DNA of 64,000 nt, from assembly GCA_963855995.1 (NCBI GenBank), contig OY979721.1:16223893-16287892 (forward strand), written 5' to 3'. Each line of letters opens with the position of its first letter. Position 1 is the stretch's first letter. The DNA is from Muricea muricata (Eukaryota > Cnidaria > Anthozoa > Malacalcyonacea > Plexauridae). The notes under the pieces were generated by a model. The model was not told where the DNA came from. It saw only the letters and a list, made by a program, of their open reading frames with translations, and searched no databases. Below, in pieces: positions 12,301 through 27,300 of the stretch. The position numbers and the translations under genes are program-made.

Positions 12301-15300
12301 GTGCTGAAGGAACACATTGATTTACAGAAATTCTTACAGTGGGTTTTGATTTTAGGTCGTGTAACAAAACAAGTTTCTTTTGATACACATGGTAGTCGAA
12401 ATAACGTGAAGTCTATGATAAAATTTGTGCGTAGGATCGGTCGAAAGTAAGTTTACTTTGACTGTTAATGTTTAAAGCCATATTCTTCATCGTAAAACAG
12501 TATTATGATTAATTGTTAGCGTGATATTTTCTCTGTGATTAACATCCTTATTTACCTGCAAACTTACCTCTTCAGCAAAATTGTATTGGTTGCTGTGCAA
12601 GATGATGCTCAGAGAATGATGACAAGTTCTGGCTACAGAATATTGCGTAGACTTAAAGCACGAGGATCATTGCGTATAGATTATCGTGGTACATTTGCTT
12701 TGATTGGCTATACTGGTCGACGAAGACCAAGATTTGTTAAGCAGGTACGTTTATGATGCAGGTTGGTATTGTATGCATGTCATGATGTACGCGTCTTTTG
12801 GTTAAAAAATCTCAGTTGTAATTCAAAGAGTGAACGAAAACATGAAAGGCAATATTTCTTTATATTTCAGAGAATTGCACGACGAGGTAAAGGACCAATT
12901 CAGATTGGTGCCAGAATTCGTGTACCAGTATCTGGTAAGTTGAATATGTAGGTGTAGGATAGCAACGGATTGGACGTTTGATAATTTGTGAAGCTGAAGG
13001 AAAATAATAACTTACATTTCTCTTTCTTCATTTCTTTTCTAAGGACGAAGGCGTCCACGACCCAGACCTGGACGTAGACCTCGACCTAGACCAGGACGTA
13101 GACCTCGACCCAGACCTGGACGTAGACCTCGACCCAGACCTGGACGTAGACCTCGACCATCTGGTATGCAACGGGTTTTAAGCATTATTGTTGATATTAA
13201 CTGTTTGTATTATAAGTGTGTAACTGTAACTTTTTCCTTAGCTCGACTTCGTTCCCCAAGATGGCCTTATGATTTCCGCTGGAGTAATGCAGGGCCAGTA
13301 CGCGGCTACAGATGTGTTCCAATTAAAGAACCTGCTGATCGATTCACATGGCGTGACAATTACTTCTGCTCACGCAGCAACAGGAGAAACCCAGGAATGA
13401 GATGGAGTTTTGCAGGCCCAATTCGTGGCATGAGATGTACACAAGTAAAAGAACCTGCAGATCCACATACATGGAATGACAACTATCTGTGTGTACCACG
13501 TCGATCTCGCTTACGTTTCAAATGGTCGTTTGCTGGAAGGATTCGTGGAATGGCCTGTATACAGTGGAGAGAGCCCGCTAACCCACATACTTGGCATGAT
13601 AACTTCCTTTGTGGTAAGTGAAAGTATAAAACATGAAAAACATTTTTTTATGCTGATGTGAAGAAAATTATTTGGTAATCTTATAATAACAATTCATACT
13701 GCACATACACATACATAACTACAAAATATGGTTGCCAAGCATTTAGATAATGGATAGAAATTATAGTTTTTGTTTTTAAATGATGATTCCTTAAATCTTC
13801 TTTACTTTTATTATAGCAAGAAGAATGAGAAGGCCATGTATGTACATTGTATTTCGTGGTATTTATGTTGTTTTTATGTTAAGTTTCAAGCTACCATTAT
13901 TCCATTATTTTATAGCGAGAAGACCCCGACCCAGACCTGGACGTAGACCACGACCCAGACCTGGACGTAGACCACGACCCAGACCTGGACGTAGACCACG
14001 GCCAAGACCTGGACGTAGACCTAGACCAAGTATGTTTTTAAGTACTATTTAAAATATGAGCAGGTATAATTATTTTTTCTGATTAAGCACGTACTGCGAG
14101 TATTTAATATAGCTTCAAAAACGATCTATTTAATACCTATCTTGTCAGTTTGTGAAAAAAGAAACTTCAATATAAATGATGTATAAGCCGAGAAATTCGA
14201 GGCAAAAGTTTTATGAAAATCTACGTGTGTTTTTATTACATATAAAGACTCCTTTACGGCTATGATTTCCTTTGTGTTTTCCTCATGAATTATTAATGCA
14301 TTTTTAATGATTAGTTTTCAATTATTAATGAGCAGTTTTTTTTAATAAAAATTTTGTCATTATATTTTCTTTTTTTTTCAAGAAAAAACCATGGCAATTC
14401 AAGTAAGAAGTGAAGGTTGTGAAGATAGAGGCAGAAGGAGAGGTTGTGGATGGGCCAAGATTACTGTGAATAACAGAGATTATTCCAGACATGGTCGTGG
14501 ATATAACTTTGTTGTACTTGATGGAAACACAGGTATACAATGAGCTTATATCTGGGGATGTAATTTTTAAAACAACTTTATAATAGTTCAGTGGAATTAA
14601 TACATGAACAACCTCCTTATTTTAGGTCGTGTGACTAAACGAGCATCGTTTGATACACATGGTAATCGAAATAATGTCAGAGCTATGGTCAGATTTGTGC
14701 GTAGAATCCGTCGAAAGTAAGTTTAGATTCACTGTTCATGTAAATCATTGATTTAAATTTTCGATATGTTTCACAAATATTAAGCTAAGTAGAATTAACC
14801 TATTTCTATTTACCCACTTACCTCTTCAGTAAAATTGTATTGGTTGCTGTACAAGATGAAGCCCAGAGAAGAATGACAAGTTCTGGCTACAGAATATTGC
14901 GTAGACTTAAAGCACGAGGATCATTGCGTATAGATTATCGTGGTACATTTGCTTTGATTGGCTATACTGGTCGACGAAGACCAAGATTTGTTAGACAGGT
15001 GGGTATGTTCTGTGTGTCGTTGTAAGCTTTTCACACCATCATTTGCAAACTGTATCACCTTTAAGAGATTAAGAATTAAGGGAAAGATTTTCTGAATGTT
15101 TCGTCATTAAAATTTGTTAGCAAGAGAAGACAGTCATACCAATTGTATAACGTGTTTATTTCAGAGAATTGCACGGCGAGGCAAAGGACCAATTCAGATT
15201 GGTGCCAGAATTCGTGTACCAGTATATGGTAAGTTGAATATTCATGTGGAGAATATTCAGGTAAATAATTGGAACATTGTCTAGAGCATTGTCTAGAACA

Positions 15301-18300
15301 TTTTCATGTAGAAGTCTGGTATTGAAATGTTTTGAACCAATTTTAGTTTTCGCCAAAAATTTCTCCTCACTTTATTTCTTCACTTAGGACGAAGGCGACC
15401 TAGACCAAGACCCAGACCCAGACCTGGACGTAGACCTGGACGTAGACCACGACCCAGACCTGGACGTAGACCACGGCCAAGACCTGGACGTAGACCTAGA
15501 CCAAGTATGTTTTGAGAACGATTTAAAGTATGAGGGGGTATAAATTATAATTTTGATAAAGCAATTATTGCGAGTACTTAACATAGCTTCAAAAACGATC
15601 TGTTTAACACCCATCTTGTCAGTTTGTAAAAACAGAAATTTTCAATTTAAATAATGTATAAACCGAGAAATTCGAAGCAAAAGTTTTATGAAAATCTACT
15701 TGTGTATTTAATAAGTTTTAATAATTAGTTTTGAATTATTGAGTAGTTTTTTTCTTAATAGACAATTTTCTTCAATTTCTTTTCTTTTTTGAAGGAAAAA
15801 CCATGGCAATCCAAGTAAGAAGTGAAGGTTGCGAAGATAGAGGCAGAAGGAGAGGTTGTGGATGGGCCAAGATTACTGTGAATAACAGAGATTATTCCAG
15901 ACATGGTCGTGGCTATAACTTTGTTGTGCTTGATGGAAACACAGGTATACAACCCATATTTCTGCTGATGTAATTTTTTTAAAACAACTTTATAGTAGTT
16001 CAGTAGCATTAATACATGAACAACCTCCTTATTTTAGGCCGTGTGACTAAACGAGCATCGTTTGATACACATGGTAATCGAAATAATGCCAGAGCTATGG
16101 TCAGATTTGTGCGTAGAATCCGTCGAAAGTAAGTTTAGATTCATTGTTCATGTAAATCATTGATTTAAATTTTCGATATGTTTCACAAATATTAAGCTAA
16201 GTAGAATTAACCTATTTCTATTTACCCACTTACCTCTTCAGTAAAATTGTATTGGTTGCTGTACAAGATGAAGCCCAGAGAAGAATGACAAGTTCTGGCT
16301 ACAGAATATTGCGTAGACTTAAAGCACGAGGATCATTGCGTATAGATTATCGTGGTACATTTGCTTTGATTGGCTATACTGGTCGACGAAGACCAAGATT
16401 TGTTAGACAGGTGGGTATGTTCTGGGTGTCGTTGTAAGCTTTTCACACCATCATTTTCAAACTGTATCACCTTTAAGAGATTTAAGGGAAAGATTTTCTG
16501 AATGTTTCGTCATTAAAATTTGTTAGCAAGAGAAGACAGTCATACCAATTGTATATCGTGTTTATTTTAGAGAATTGCACGGCGAGGCAAAGGACCAATT
16601 CAGATTGGTGCCAGAATTCGTGTACCAGTATATGGTAAGTTGAATATTCATGTAGAGAATATTCTGGTAAATAATTGGAACATTGTCTAGGGCATTGTCT
16701 AGAATATTTTCATGTAGAAATCTGGTATTAAAATATTTTGAACCAATTTTAGTTTTTGCCAAAAAATTTCCCCTCACTTTATGTCTTCACTTAGGACGAA
16801 GGCGACCGAGACCAAGACCCAGACCAGGACGTAGACCCCGACCCAGACCTGGACGTAGACCACGGCCAAAACCTGGACGTAGACCACGGCCAAGACCTGG
16901 ACGTAGACCTAGACCAAGTATGTTTTGAGTACTATTTAAAATTTGAGCAGGTATAAATTATAATTCTGATAAAGCACGTATTGCGAGTATTTAATATAGC
17001 TTTAAAAACGATCTGTTTAACACCCATCTTGCCAGTTTGTAAAGACAGAAATTTTCAATTTAAATAATGTATAAGCCGAGAAATTCGAAGCAAAAGTTTT
17101 ATGAAAATCTACTTGTGTTTTTATTACATATAAGGACTCCTTTACGGCTATGATTTCCTTTGTGTTTTGCTCATGAATTATTAATGAGTTTTAATAATTA
17201 GTTTTGAATTATCAATGAGTAGTTTTTTTTCTTAATAGACAATTTTTGTTAATATATTTTCTTTTTTTTGAAGGAAAAACCATGGCAATCCAAGTAAGAA
17301 GTGAAGGTTGCGAAGATAGAGGCAGAAGGAGAGGTTGTGGATGGGCAAAGATTACTGTGAATAACAGAGATTATTCCAGACATGGTCGTGGCTATAACTT
17401 TGTTGTACTTGATGGAAACACAGGTATACAATCCATATTTCTGCTGATGTAATTTTTAAAACAACTTTATAGTAGTTCAGTAGCATTAATACATGAACAA
17501 CCTCCTTATTTTAGGTCGTGTGACTAAACGAGCATCGTTTGATACACATGGTAATCGAAATAATGCCAGAGCTATGGTCAGATTTGTGCGTAGAATCCGT
17601 CGAAAGTAAGTTTAGATTCACTGTTCATGTAAATCATTGATTTAAATTTTCGATATGTTTCACAAATATTAAGCTAAGTAGAATTAACCTATTTCTATTT
17701 ACCCACTTACCTCTTCAGTAAAATTGTATTGGTTGCTGTACAAGATGAAGCCCAGAGAAGAATGACAAGTTCTGGCTACAGAATATTGCGTAGACTTAAA
17801 GCACGAGGATCATTGCGTATAGATTATCGTGGTACATTTGCTTTGATTGGCTATACTGGTCGACGAAGGCCAAGATTTGTTAGACAGGTGGGTATGTTCT
17901 GGGCGTCGTTGTAAGCTTTTCACATCATCATTTGCAAACTGTATCACCTTCAGAGATTTAAGGGAAAGATTTTCTGAATGTTTCGTCATTAAAATTTGTT
18001 AGCAAGAGAAGACAGTCATACTGATTGTATATCGTGTTTATTTCAGAGAATTGCACGGCGAGGCAAAGGACCAATTCAGATTGGTGCCAGAATTCGTGTA
18101 CCAGTATATGGTAAGTTGAATATTCATGTGGAGAATATTCTGGTAAATAATTGGAACATTGTCTAGAGCATTGTCTAGAACATTTTCATGTAGAAATCTG
18201 GTATTCAAATGTTTTGAACCAATTTTAGTTTTTGCCAAAAATTCCCCCTCACTTTATTTCTTCACTTAGGACGAAGGCGACCTGGACGCAGACCACGACC

Positions 18301-21300
18301 CCGACCTGGACGTAGACCCCGACCCAGACCTGGACGTAGACCACGGCCAAGACCTGGACGTAGACCTAGACCAAGTATGTTTTGAGTACTATTTAGAATA
18401 TGAGCAGGTATAAATTATTATTCTGATAAAGCACGTATTGCGGGTATTTAATATAGCTTCAAAAACGATCTATTTAACACCCATCTTGTCAGTTCGTAAA
18501 AACAGAAATTTTCAATTTAAATAATGTATAAGCCGAGAAATTCGAAGCAAAAGTTTCATGAAAATCTACTTGTGTTTTTATTACATATAAGGACTCCTTT
18601 ACGGCTATGATTTCCTTTGTGTTTTGCTTATGAATTATTAATGAGTTTTAATAATTAGTTTTGAATTATTAATGAATGGGTTTTTTTCTTAATAGACAAT
18701 TTTTGTTAATATATTTTCGTTTTTTTGAAGGAAAAACTATGGCAATCCAAGTAAGAAGTGAAGGTTGCGAAGATAGAGGCAGAAGGAGAGGTTGTGGATG
18801 GGCCAAGATTACTGTGAATAACAGAGATTATTCCAGACATGGTCGTGGATATAACTTTGTTGTACTTGATGGAAACACAGGTATACAACCTATATTTCTG
18901 CTGATGTAATTTTTAAACAACTTTATAATTATATTTCAGTGGAATTAATACATGAACAACCTCCTTATTTTAGGTCGTGTGACTAAACGAGTATCGTTTG
19001 ATACACATGCTAATCGAAATAATGCCAGAGCTATGGTCAGATTTGTGCGTAGAATCCGTCGAAAGTAAGTTTAGATTCACTGTTCATGTAAATCATTGAT
19101 TTAAATTTTCGATATGTTTCACAAATATTAAGCTAAGTAGAATTAACCTATTTCTATTTACCCACTTACCTCTTCAGTAAAATTGTATTGGTTGCTGTAC
19201 AAGATGAAGCCCAGAGAAGAATGACAAGTTCTGGCTACAGAATATTGCGTAGACTTAAAGCACGAGGATCATTGCGTATAGATTATCGTGGTACATTTGC
19301 TTTGATTGGCTATACTGGTCGACGAAGACCAAGATTTGTTAGACAGGTGGGTATGTTCTGGGTGTCGTTGTAAGCTTTTCACACCATCATTTTCAAACTG
19401 TATCACCTTAAGAGATTTAAGAGAGAGATTTTCTGAATGTTTCGTCATTAAAATTTGTTAGCAAGAGAAGACAGTCATACTAATTTTATATTGTGTTTAT
19501 TTCAGAGAATTGCACGGCGAGGCAAAGGACCAATTCAGATTGGTGCCAGAATTCGTGTACCAGTATATGGTAAGTTGAATATTCATGTGGAGAATATTCA
19601 GGTAAATAATTGGAACATTGTCTAGAGCATTGTCTAGAACATTTTCATGTAGAAGTCTGGTATTAAAATATTTTGAACCAATTTTAGTTTGCCAAAAATT
19701 TCCCCTCACTTTATTTCTTCACTTAGGACGAAGGCGACCTAGACCAAGACCAAGACCCAGACCAAGACCCAAACTACCAAGGGGTAAGTTTCTGTTAAAA
19801 ATATTTGTACATTAAATTATATGGTATTTTATTCGGATTTAAATTATGAACTTAAAATGTGCTATACATGTATATTTAGTTTAAAATTCTGTACATCAAT
19901 TGTATTAGCTCTCTGTATGCCGTTTGTAACTGTGAAATATAATGCATGCCATAGATTTACTTCCAAGAGCCGCACAAATGCATTCAAGTAAGCTCAACAG
20001 AACGATTCCTAATCTTTTTGGTCTTCCTATTTCAATGTAGATCCAGCGTGGAAGAAAATGCGACAAAGATTTACTGTCGTTGATTCTGGAATAACAACAT
20101 CAGCTTGGGCAATCAATCGAAGACGGCAAATATACGTGTTTTCTAAGCGTCGATGGCGTCGGGTTGGTGGCAGATTAAAACACGTCTCGTCAGGTCGTGC
20201 AGGTGTTTGGGGAGTTAGTGGAAGTGGTTCTATTTACCATCGACAAGGAACCACCAGACGAAACAGGCCTGGTAGACGATGGGTTCGTATATCTGGTAGA
20301 TTGAGACAAATTGATTCTGGTCCCAGTGGTATTGTCTGCGGTGTGAATCGTGGACAGAACATTTACTGCAGAACTTCAATATCACGCCGAAGACGAACTG
20401 GCAAAGGATGGATTCGTATTCCTGGAAAACTGAAGTACATTTCTTGTGGTGAGTATGGGTATTGGGGTGTTAACCGCCACAACAACCTTTACTTCAGACA
20501 AGGAGTTTCCAGGGGCAATCTGCGCGGCTCGCGTTGGCGAAGAGTTCCTGGAAAATTAATAGAGGTCGAAGCTGGACGATTTGGTCAAGTGTGGGGTGTT
20601 AACCGCCGTGGACGTGTCTATGTTCGCAGAGGAGTTTCTGAGAAAATTCCCTGGGGACGTGGTTGGAAGTTAGTGCGAACGAAAAAGAGGTGGAGACACA
20701 TCACAATTGGAATTGGAGCGGTCTTTGGAGTTGGCAGAAATGGATATGTGTACAGAACGATGCCAACAACTGGAGGTAAGGACATAAAGTAATTTACAAA
20801 ATATAAGACAATACTTTAGTTAATGAATTTTCATCTACAGATACTATGACAATTTTGCCTGGCTTACAATTCACTTTATTCATTTTATTTTCAGGTGTTA
20901 CTCCCCGTCCACCGTCGAATGGTTAGTAGTACTCGTCTTATTTCTCTGTCTATCCTTCTTCCTCTTCAGTCAGTGTAATATCCATGTAATCATACTTTTG
21001 AACACCCAATGTAGATCCAAGATGGTCCAAGATTGGTCGCCTATTTACCCAAATAGATGGAGGTATGACATCACAAGTCTGGGGAACTGACCCTAAGAAC
21101 AATATTTACACTCGCAAAAATGGCAACTGGAAGAAAGTCGGTGGAAAATTAAAACATGTCAGCTCAGGTGGTTGTGGCACATGGGGTGTCAGCAGTAATG
21201 ATCAAATCTGGTACTACAGAGGTAGATGGATCAGAGTTCCTGGTGGTCTAAAGCAGATTGATTCTGGCCCTCGTGGAATTGCCTGTGGGGTGAATAAAGC

Positions 21301-24300
21301 TGACAACATCTATTGTAGAACTGGTATCGCAGGTGCAAGACCATATGGCAAAGGCTGGGTGAGAGTTCCAGGAAAACTGAAATACATTTCTTGTGGCGCT
21401 TTTGGACACTGGGGTGTGAACAAGAGGAACGACATCTTCTTCAGATATGGAGTTAATCCAGGAAGACCACAGGGAACAAAGTGGAAACATGTTGCTGGTA
21501 AGCTACATCAAATCGAGTCTGGTCCTGATGGCGCAGTGTGGGGAGTCAATCTGGTTACTGGTATTTACACTCGTCTTGGAATAAGTAAACGAAACCCAAT
21601 TGGAAAGCGATGGAGACGCTTTAGGAAGAAGAAACTTGTTAGTATCTCAGTTGGTCTTGGTGTCCTATTTGGAGTCGATAAAAAGGGTCGCCCATATTCC
21701 GTTCCTGCTCGTGCATTGGTTGGCAAGAAAGGCCTGCCAAGAAGACCCATAGGTAAATATAAATATACGTACAGGACTCTTATTCATAGCAGTTTTTCTA
21801 CTGAAGTGGTCATCTTGTCAAAATATGTTTTAGACAAGATTTATTTAGAAATTAATTGTCAAAAACTGTTGAGTTGAATTTCAGGGATGGGGAATATGTA
21901 ATCAATAACTTAAATCTTGAGTTATTATTTTCCTGAACCACGGAATGAACAATTAGAAAAGGAATGAACGATTAGAAGAGAGATGAACAATTAGAAAAGT
22001 GTTAATTAAATTCTCCTATAGGTCAAAGTAAATTTTCGAATATGCGAAGACGATTTAAGCAGGTTGATTCTGGCATAACAAGATCTGTTTGGGCAGTTGA
22101 TCCTTCGAGGTCTATCTTCAGAGTTTATCGTGGAAAATGGAGAAGAATTTCAGGAAAGTTAGACCATGTATCGTCTGGCCAGTCTGGTGTATGGGGTATC
22201 GCAGGCAAAAGAATTTATTATCGAGTTGGTGTATCTAGACGACGGCCTCTTGGCTCGAGATGGAAGCGAATAGGTGGATCACTGAGACAGATAGATTCTG
22301 GACCAAGAGGTATTGTATGTGGTACAAATGGTAATCGGGTATACTGTCGCCGGGCTATATCAGGAAGATACCGGTATGGCAGAGGATGGGTGTACGTAAG
22401 TGGTGCTTCGATCAGTTATGTTTCAATTGGACAATATGGTATGTGGGGTGTAAGCAAAGCTGGTAAGATCTACTTCAGACAGGGGATGAGCAGGAGCAGA
22501 CCTTGGGGTTATAAGTGGAAGTATGTATCAGGACGTCTTACCCAGATTGAGGCTGGCAAATTTGGTCAATTGTATGGTGTGAACAAATTCGGCCAGATGT
22601 ATGCCCGTACTGGCATTACAGAAAAGAAACCCTGGGGAAAAGGATGGAAGAGAATTTCTTCGACAAAACGATGGAGTCATGTCTCTATTGGAATCGGTGT
22701 TGTTTATAGCTTGGATTCTTCGAGGAACTTACTCAGAGCAAACCCTCTTGTTATCAGTGGTAAGAAATTGTCACTTGTTTTTATTAACTTTACAATCAAG
22801 CACACAAAAACACGTTCGAAGGAACGGAGAACAGGACTGGAAGAGTCCAAAATTAAGTCCTAGCTAAACATTTACAGACAGAGTTGGAAACATTAACAAA
22901 AAACTCATCATGACAATTAGAAGACAAGGTCACTGCATTCAATCCTAACCTTCTTTACACAGTTAGAAACTGAAAATTTAAAAAAAATCCTTTGATTAGA
23001 TTATTAGACGTAGACTGCCCATGTATGCAATTGTCATCTCACACCTTGAAATGTAAAGTAGTTTAGGAACTAGAATGCAAAGTAGTCACTCGTCAAATAG
23101 CAGAAAGCTTTGCGTTTATAAGAAAGCTGTTCTTGTATATAATTTACTCTCAAAATTCTTCTCTGCCGCCTTGGTGTTTTAGTAAGCTAGCGAGAGAAAC
23201 GTGAGATATAGTAGTTGTTTGTTTGGATAGAGGCCAGAATTTTTTAACATTCTATTTAACATTCTAAATTATATTTCCTTTTATTTTGCTCTAGGTATCA
23301 GGCCAAAACCTATCCGCCGAGGTGAGTTGAAAATAATAAGCTTGTCATTTTGGGGGGGGGGGGGGTTCATGTCCTGTGAGTTTTTTTAATCGACTTGTAC
23401 TTGTATCTTGTATTATAGTACTTTTATTATTATTTCATCGTTTTTGAATCTTTTTTTTTTTGTGAAGATGGAAGATGGCAACGATTTGGTAAAGTAGTGT
23501 CGCAATTAGATTCTGGGATCACAACGACACCGTGGGGTGTTGGTCCTAATGATGCTGTGTATGCTTTTATAAATGGAAAGACGAGAAAAGTGGGTGGAAG
23601 GCTCATGCACGTCTCTTCTGGTGACTCGGGCGTTTGGGGTGTAAGTCGAAACTATAGAATCTGGAGGCGTAAAGGTATTACCCCGAGAAGAACAACTGGA
23701 AGAAGATGGAGGAGAATATCTGGTGGACTGAAACAGATCGACTCGGGGCCATTTGGAATTGTTTGCGGTGTAAACCGTCATGATTCTATTTACTGCAGAC
23801 GTGGTATCACACGAAAGCGTCCTGCTGGAAATGGATGGCTGTCTGTCCCTGGGAAACTGATGTACATTTCCTGTGGTTTGTATGGACACTGGGGTGTCAA
23901 TAAGAATTACCAAATTTACTTTAGATACGGAGTAAGGTTTGGTAAACCCCAGGGAGTACGCTGGAAACGTGTTCCAGGAGCCTTAGTTCAAATTGAATCT
24001 GGACCTGATGGTGCAGTTTGGGGTACAAACATGGAAGGAATAGTCTACACACGTCTTGGTATATCTAGACGTAATCGCATCGGATCATCATGGAGAGCTA
24101 TTGGCAAAAAGCGCTTGGCAACTATCTCTGTTGGACTTGGATACATCTTTGGAATTGATCATATCGGAAAGCCTTATGTTGCTGATGCTGCCAAGTTTCT
24201 TGGACGAAATGGTCTTCCGAAGAAACCAAGTAAGTCAAGACAATGCTTTTCCAAGAAGTTCTAGTTTCAGAGAAGGTTAATTATAGCAGTCCGAACTAGC

Positions 24301-27300
24301 CCTTGGTTAAAAAATGCAGCATACTGATTAGTTTTTATTTGCTTCACATTGTAGAACCAATTAAACGAGGTACGTTTGCAGTATTTAACATTCTTATTGT
24401 TCTGTGAGCTAATGAATGACAAAACACTAAGCTACTTTATGTTTACGTCAGAGTGTAAGAATTGTTTACTACTAAGATTATTCATAGAAATTTTCTTAAT
24501 GAATTTTAGGGAATGTTTTAACTATCTACATCCGCAGTGAAGGTTGTGAAGATAGAGGAAAGGCCCGAGGTTGTGGACGTGCTTACATTAAAGTGAAAGG
24601 AAAAGACTATTCAAAACATCGCCGTGGTTATAACATTGTTGTCCTGAATGCCAGAGGTTTGTCTACTGTAATGTTATAGATAGGATTGCACTACTTGCCT
24701 GTCACATCTATGGTCGTAGGTTTGATTCTTCGTAGAGTCTTCTCAATGGAATTGAACCAGTAGGGAAGAGTAAAGACTCTGCCGAAAGTCGTGCATGGCT
24801 TTTCCTCCGGGTACTCTTCTTTGGGCCCACATGGAATATTGGCAGTTTCGGTTGATTTGAGTATAATGGGCCCACGGTAATCGGCGGATACTGTTGTGTT
24901 GACGCAGCCATGATGGCGATGCTAAATAAATAAAACAAAATGTTTACTTGCTAACTCCAGTAACTCGATTCTTTTTATTTTTTATAAAAGGAAAAGTAAT
25001 CAGACGTCGATCCTTTGACACACATGCAAATCGTGGAAACACCAACAGAATGGTCAAGTTTTTGAACAGAATAAAAGGAATGCGAAAGTAAGCGACGGTT
25101 TATGTAGATTTCTTACGAGACATATCATAGTGGAATCCACACCTGTACCATGTATGCTGTATCATGTAACCTCGCCGCCTTTATATTTTGCAGTAAAATT
25201 GTGTTAGTTGCTATACAAGACGAAGGAAAGAAGTACATGACAGGAGCTGCGTACAATGCGTTGAGAAAAATCGGTGCAAAGGATCCATTCAGAGCAGATT
25301 ATCGAGGATCATTCGCATTGCTTGGTTTCACTGGTCCTGGAAAGCCAGCGTTTATTCAGCAGGTACGTAAGAGTAGTGGAGGGGAAGTGTGCTAACTTAC
25401 AAGCTACGTTTTCCTTGAAGGCAGCAATGTTGTGTTGTATGTGCGTTGCTAATTGCTGGAAATGCTTATATTATTCAAGTTTACTCCAACCTTTCCTGAT
25501 GATATCGTTCGTGTGCAGTCAGAGTTAAACGATAAAGTCTAATCGTTCAAATTGTGTTTACGACGACTGTCAAATTATGTTTACAATAATTTTTTTAGAA
25601 AGCCAAGCGGCGAAGACGTGGCCCGAGTGTTATTAATGCTGCTTTTGCTGTTATAGGTAATGATGTCTCTTTCATTGATTTGATGTGAACTTATTTGTAC
25701 ACCCTGAACTTTTTTCTGGGTCAGTACTCCTGGCCATTTTGTTTTGGATACTGTGGCAGGTCTTGTGGGTTACGCTGCACCCCGTTATTATCTTACTCCC
25801 AAAGGTTTTAAATTTCCACATATATATAACCTACCGAACCACTACTACTGGTTTATATTTTAACATATCCTTTTTTGTATTTATAGCAAAACCAAAACCC
25901 AAACCTGGTATGTATTCAGACTTTCTCCACTTGACGTTCACATTATGTTTGAAGCTCGTGATAGTTCTAGTACGAGAGACAGATTGCACTGCTGAGACTT
26001 TTTTTTGCCCTTGTCATACCTAGCCATGGACCAGATGATCTGGCAGAGTACTAGCACTAGTTTGAAAAAACAAGAAATCCATTTTTCTATCCAAACTGTT
26101 AAACTCCTCATGAAATGTAATTCATTTTGTTTCCAAATGTCTGGTAGATTATAATTTACTTTACTGAACATGATTACTAAGTGTCAACATGTTTCACGAA
26201 GGTAAATAAAAGAGAATTTTTATGCGGTAGCTAGACCCAGGTCCTGTACTCACGGTCAGATCAGCTAGCTAATTATGAATAAGGAATTGTAGATCAATAT
26301 TTGTAGCAAAGAACTGTTAAACATATTAGAAATGATTCGTATTTAGTCGTGAAAATAATTTACTATGATATCATCTTGCAGTGAAAATGATGATGATCTC
26401 TATAAGAAGTGAAGCGTGTAACGACAGACGAAGAACCCGAGCGTGTGGCATTGCAAGTATTAAAGTGAACGGAAGAGAATATTCCAAACGTCGCAGAGGA
26501 TATAACATTGTTGTACTGCGTGCTGATACAGGTGCGTGATTTCCTTACTGAGCTCTTTTTCCTCTAAAGCTCTTTTTCACTTATCGCAAATTCTCGATAG
26601 CTCGCTCAAGTGATTTCATCCAATCACACTGCTTGTCTTTTTTAATTTGATGATAAGTAATAATTGATTAAGTATTCTACTAATTAATTCATATATTGCT
26701 TCTCTCCAGGGAAAGTGATCCGAAGACGATCTTTTGATACACATGGTAGTCGAACATGGGCCGTAAGAATGACCAGGTTTTTGAACAGAATTAAGAAAAG
26801 TAAAAAGTAAGTACTTTTACTTTTAAAGTGATTTTACTGTTAGAAGATAATCTGTTGAGAGTTCTCCCCAATTGTACATAAAATAAACAAAACGAGGGCT
26901 GATAGCAAGTCTTATGCAGATTATCTATTTTTTATATAACTTGTCCAATTGTTGATTGCCAAATATTTCTTCATTGTAGTAAAATAGTTCTTGTTGCCAT
27001 ACAAGATGAGGCCCAACGCAAAATGTACTCTCCAGCGTATGCTGCATTGCGTCGAATTGGAGCCCGCAGTCCTATGAATGCGGGTTATCGTGCGTCATTT
27101 GCATTGATTGGTTACACAGGCCCTGGGAGACCCAGCTTCATAAAGCAGGTAAAGTATTGAATTGTATTCTTGAAGGAATCGATTCAAAATTCTTGCCATG
27201 GCTGGCTTTGGAGCTGCCTTCTTAGAAATACCAAGTATATTAGAAATTATAATCATAGTTTGGTATGAATGGTTATACACTACCAAAATAATATTCTTGT

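Larger units (their letters stand above)
14383..19783 (+). repeat. Tandem array of four near-identical ILEI-plus-linker units (about 1.4-1.5 kb)
   Basis: Exon a of successive units starts at 14383, 15795, 17274 and 18731. Exons, the three internal introns and much of the inter-unit intron are nearly the same, including silent sites. Only the Arg-Pro linkers differ clearly in length (117, 123, 105, 57 bases). This indicates recent unequal crossing-over or ongoing homogenisation. Confidence 0.88.

Noticed and set aside
13044-19783. Minus-strand open frames rich in Ser-Arg-Trp or Gly-Leu-Gly over the Arg-Pro repeats, e.g. 15384-15614
   Set aside because: They are reverse readings of the CCTGGACGTAGACC repeats; they lack domains, cross true introns and have no start context.
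19955-19987. Firm inclusion of the DLLPRAAQMHS segment as a coding exon
   Set aside because: Weak acceptor and no similarity to other linkers; kept only as a low-confidence candidate.
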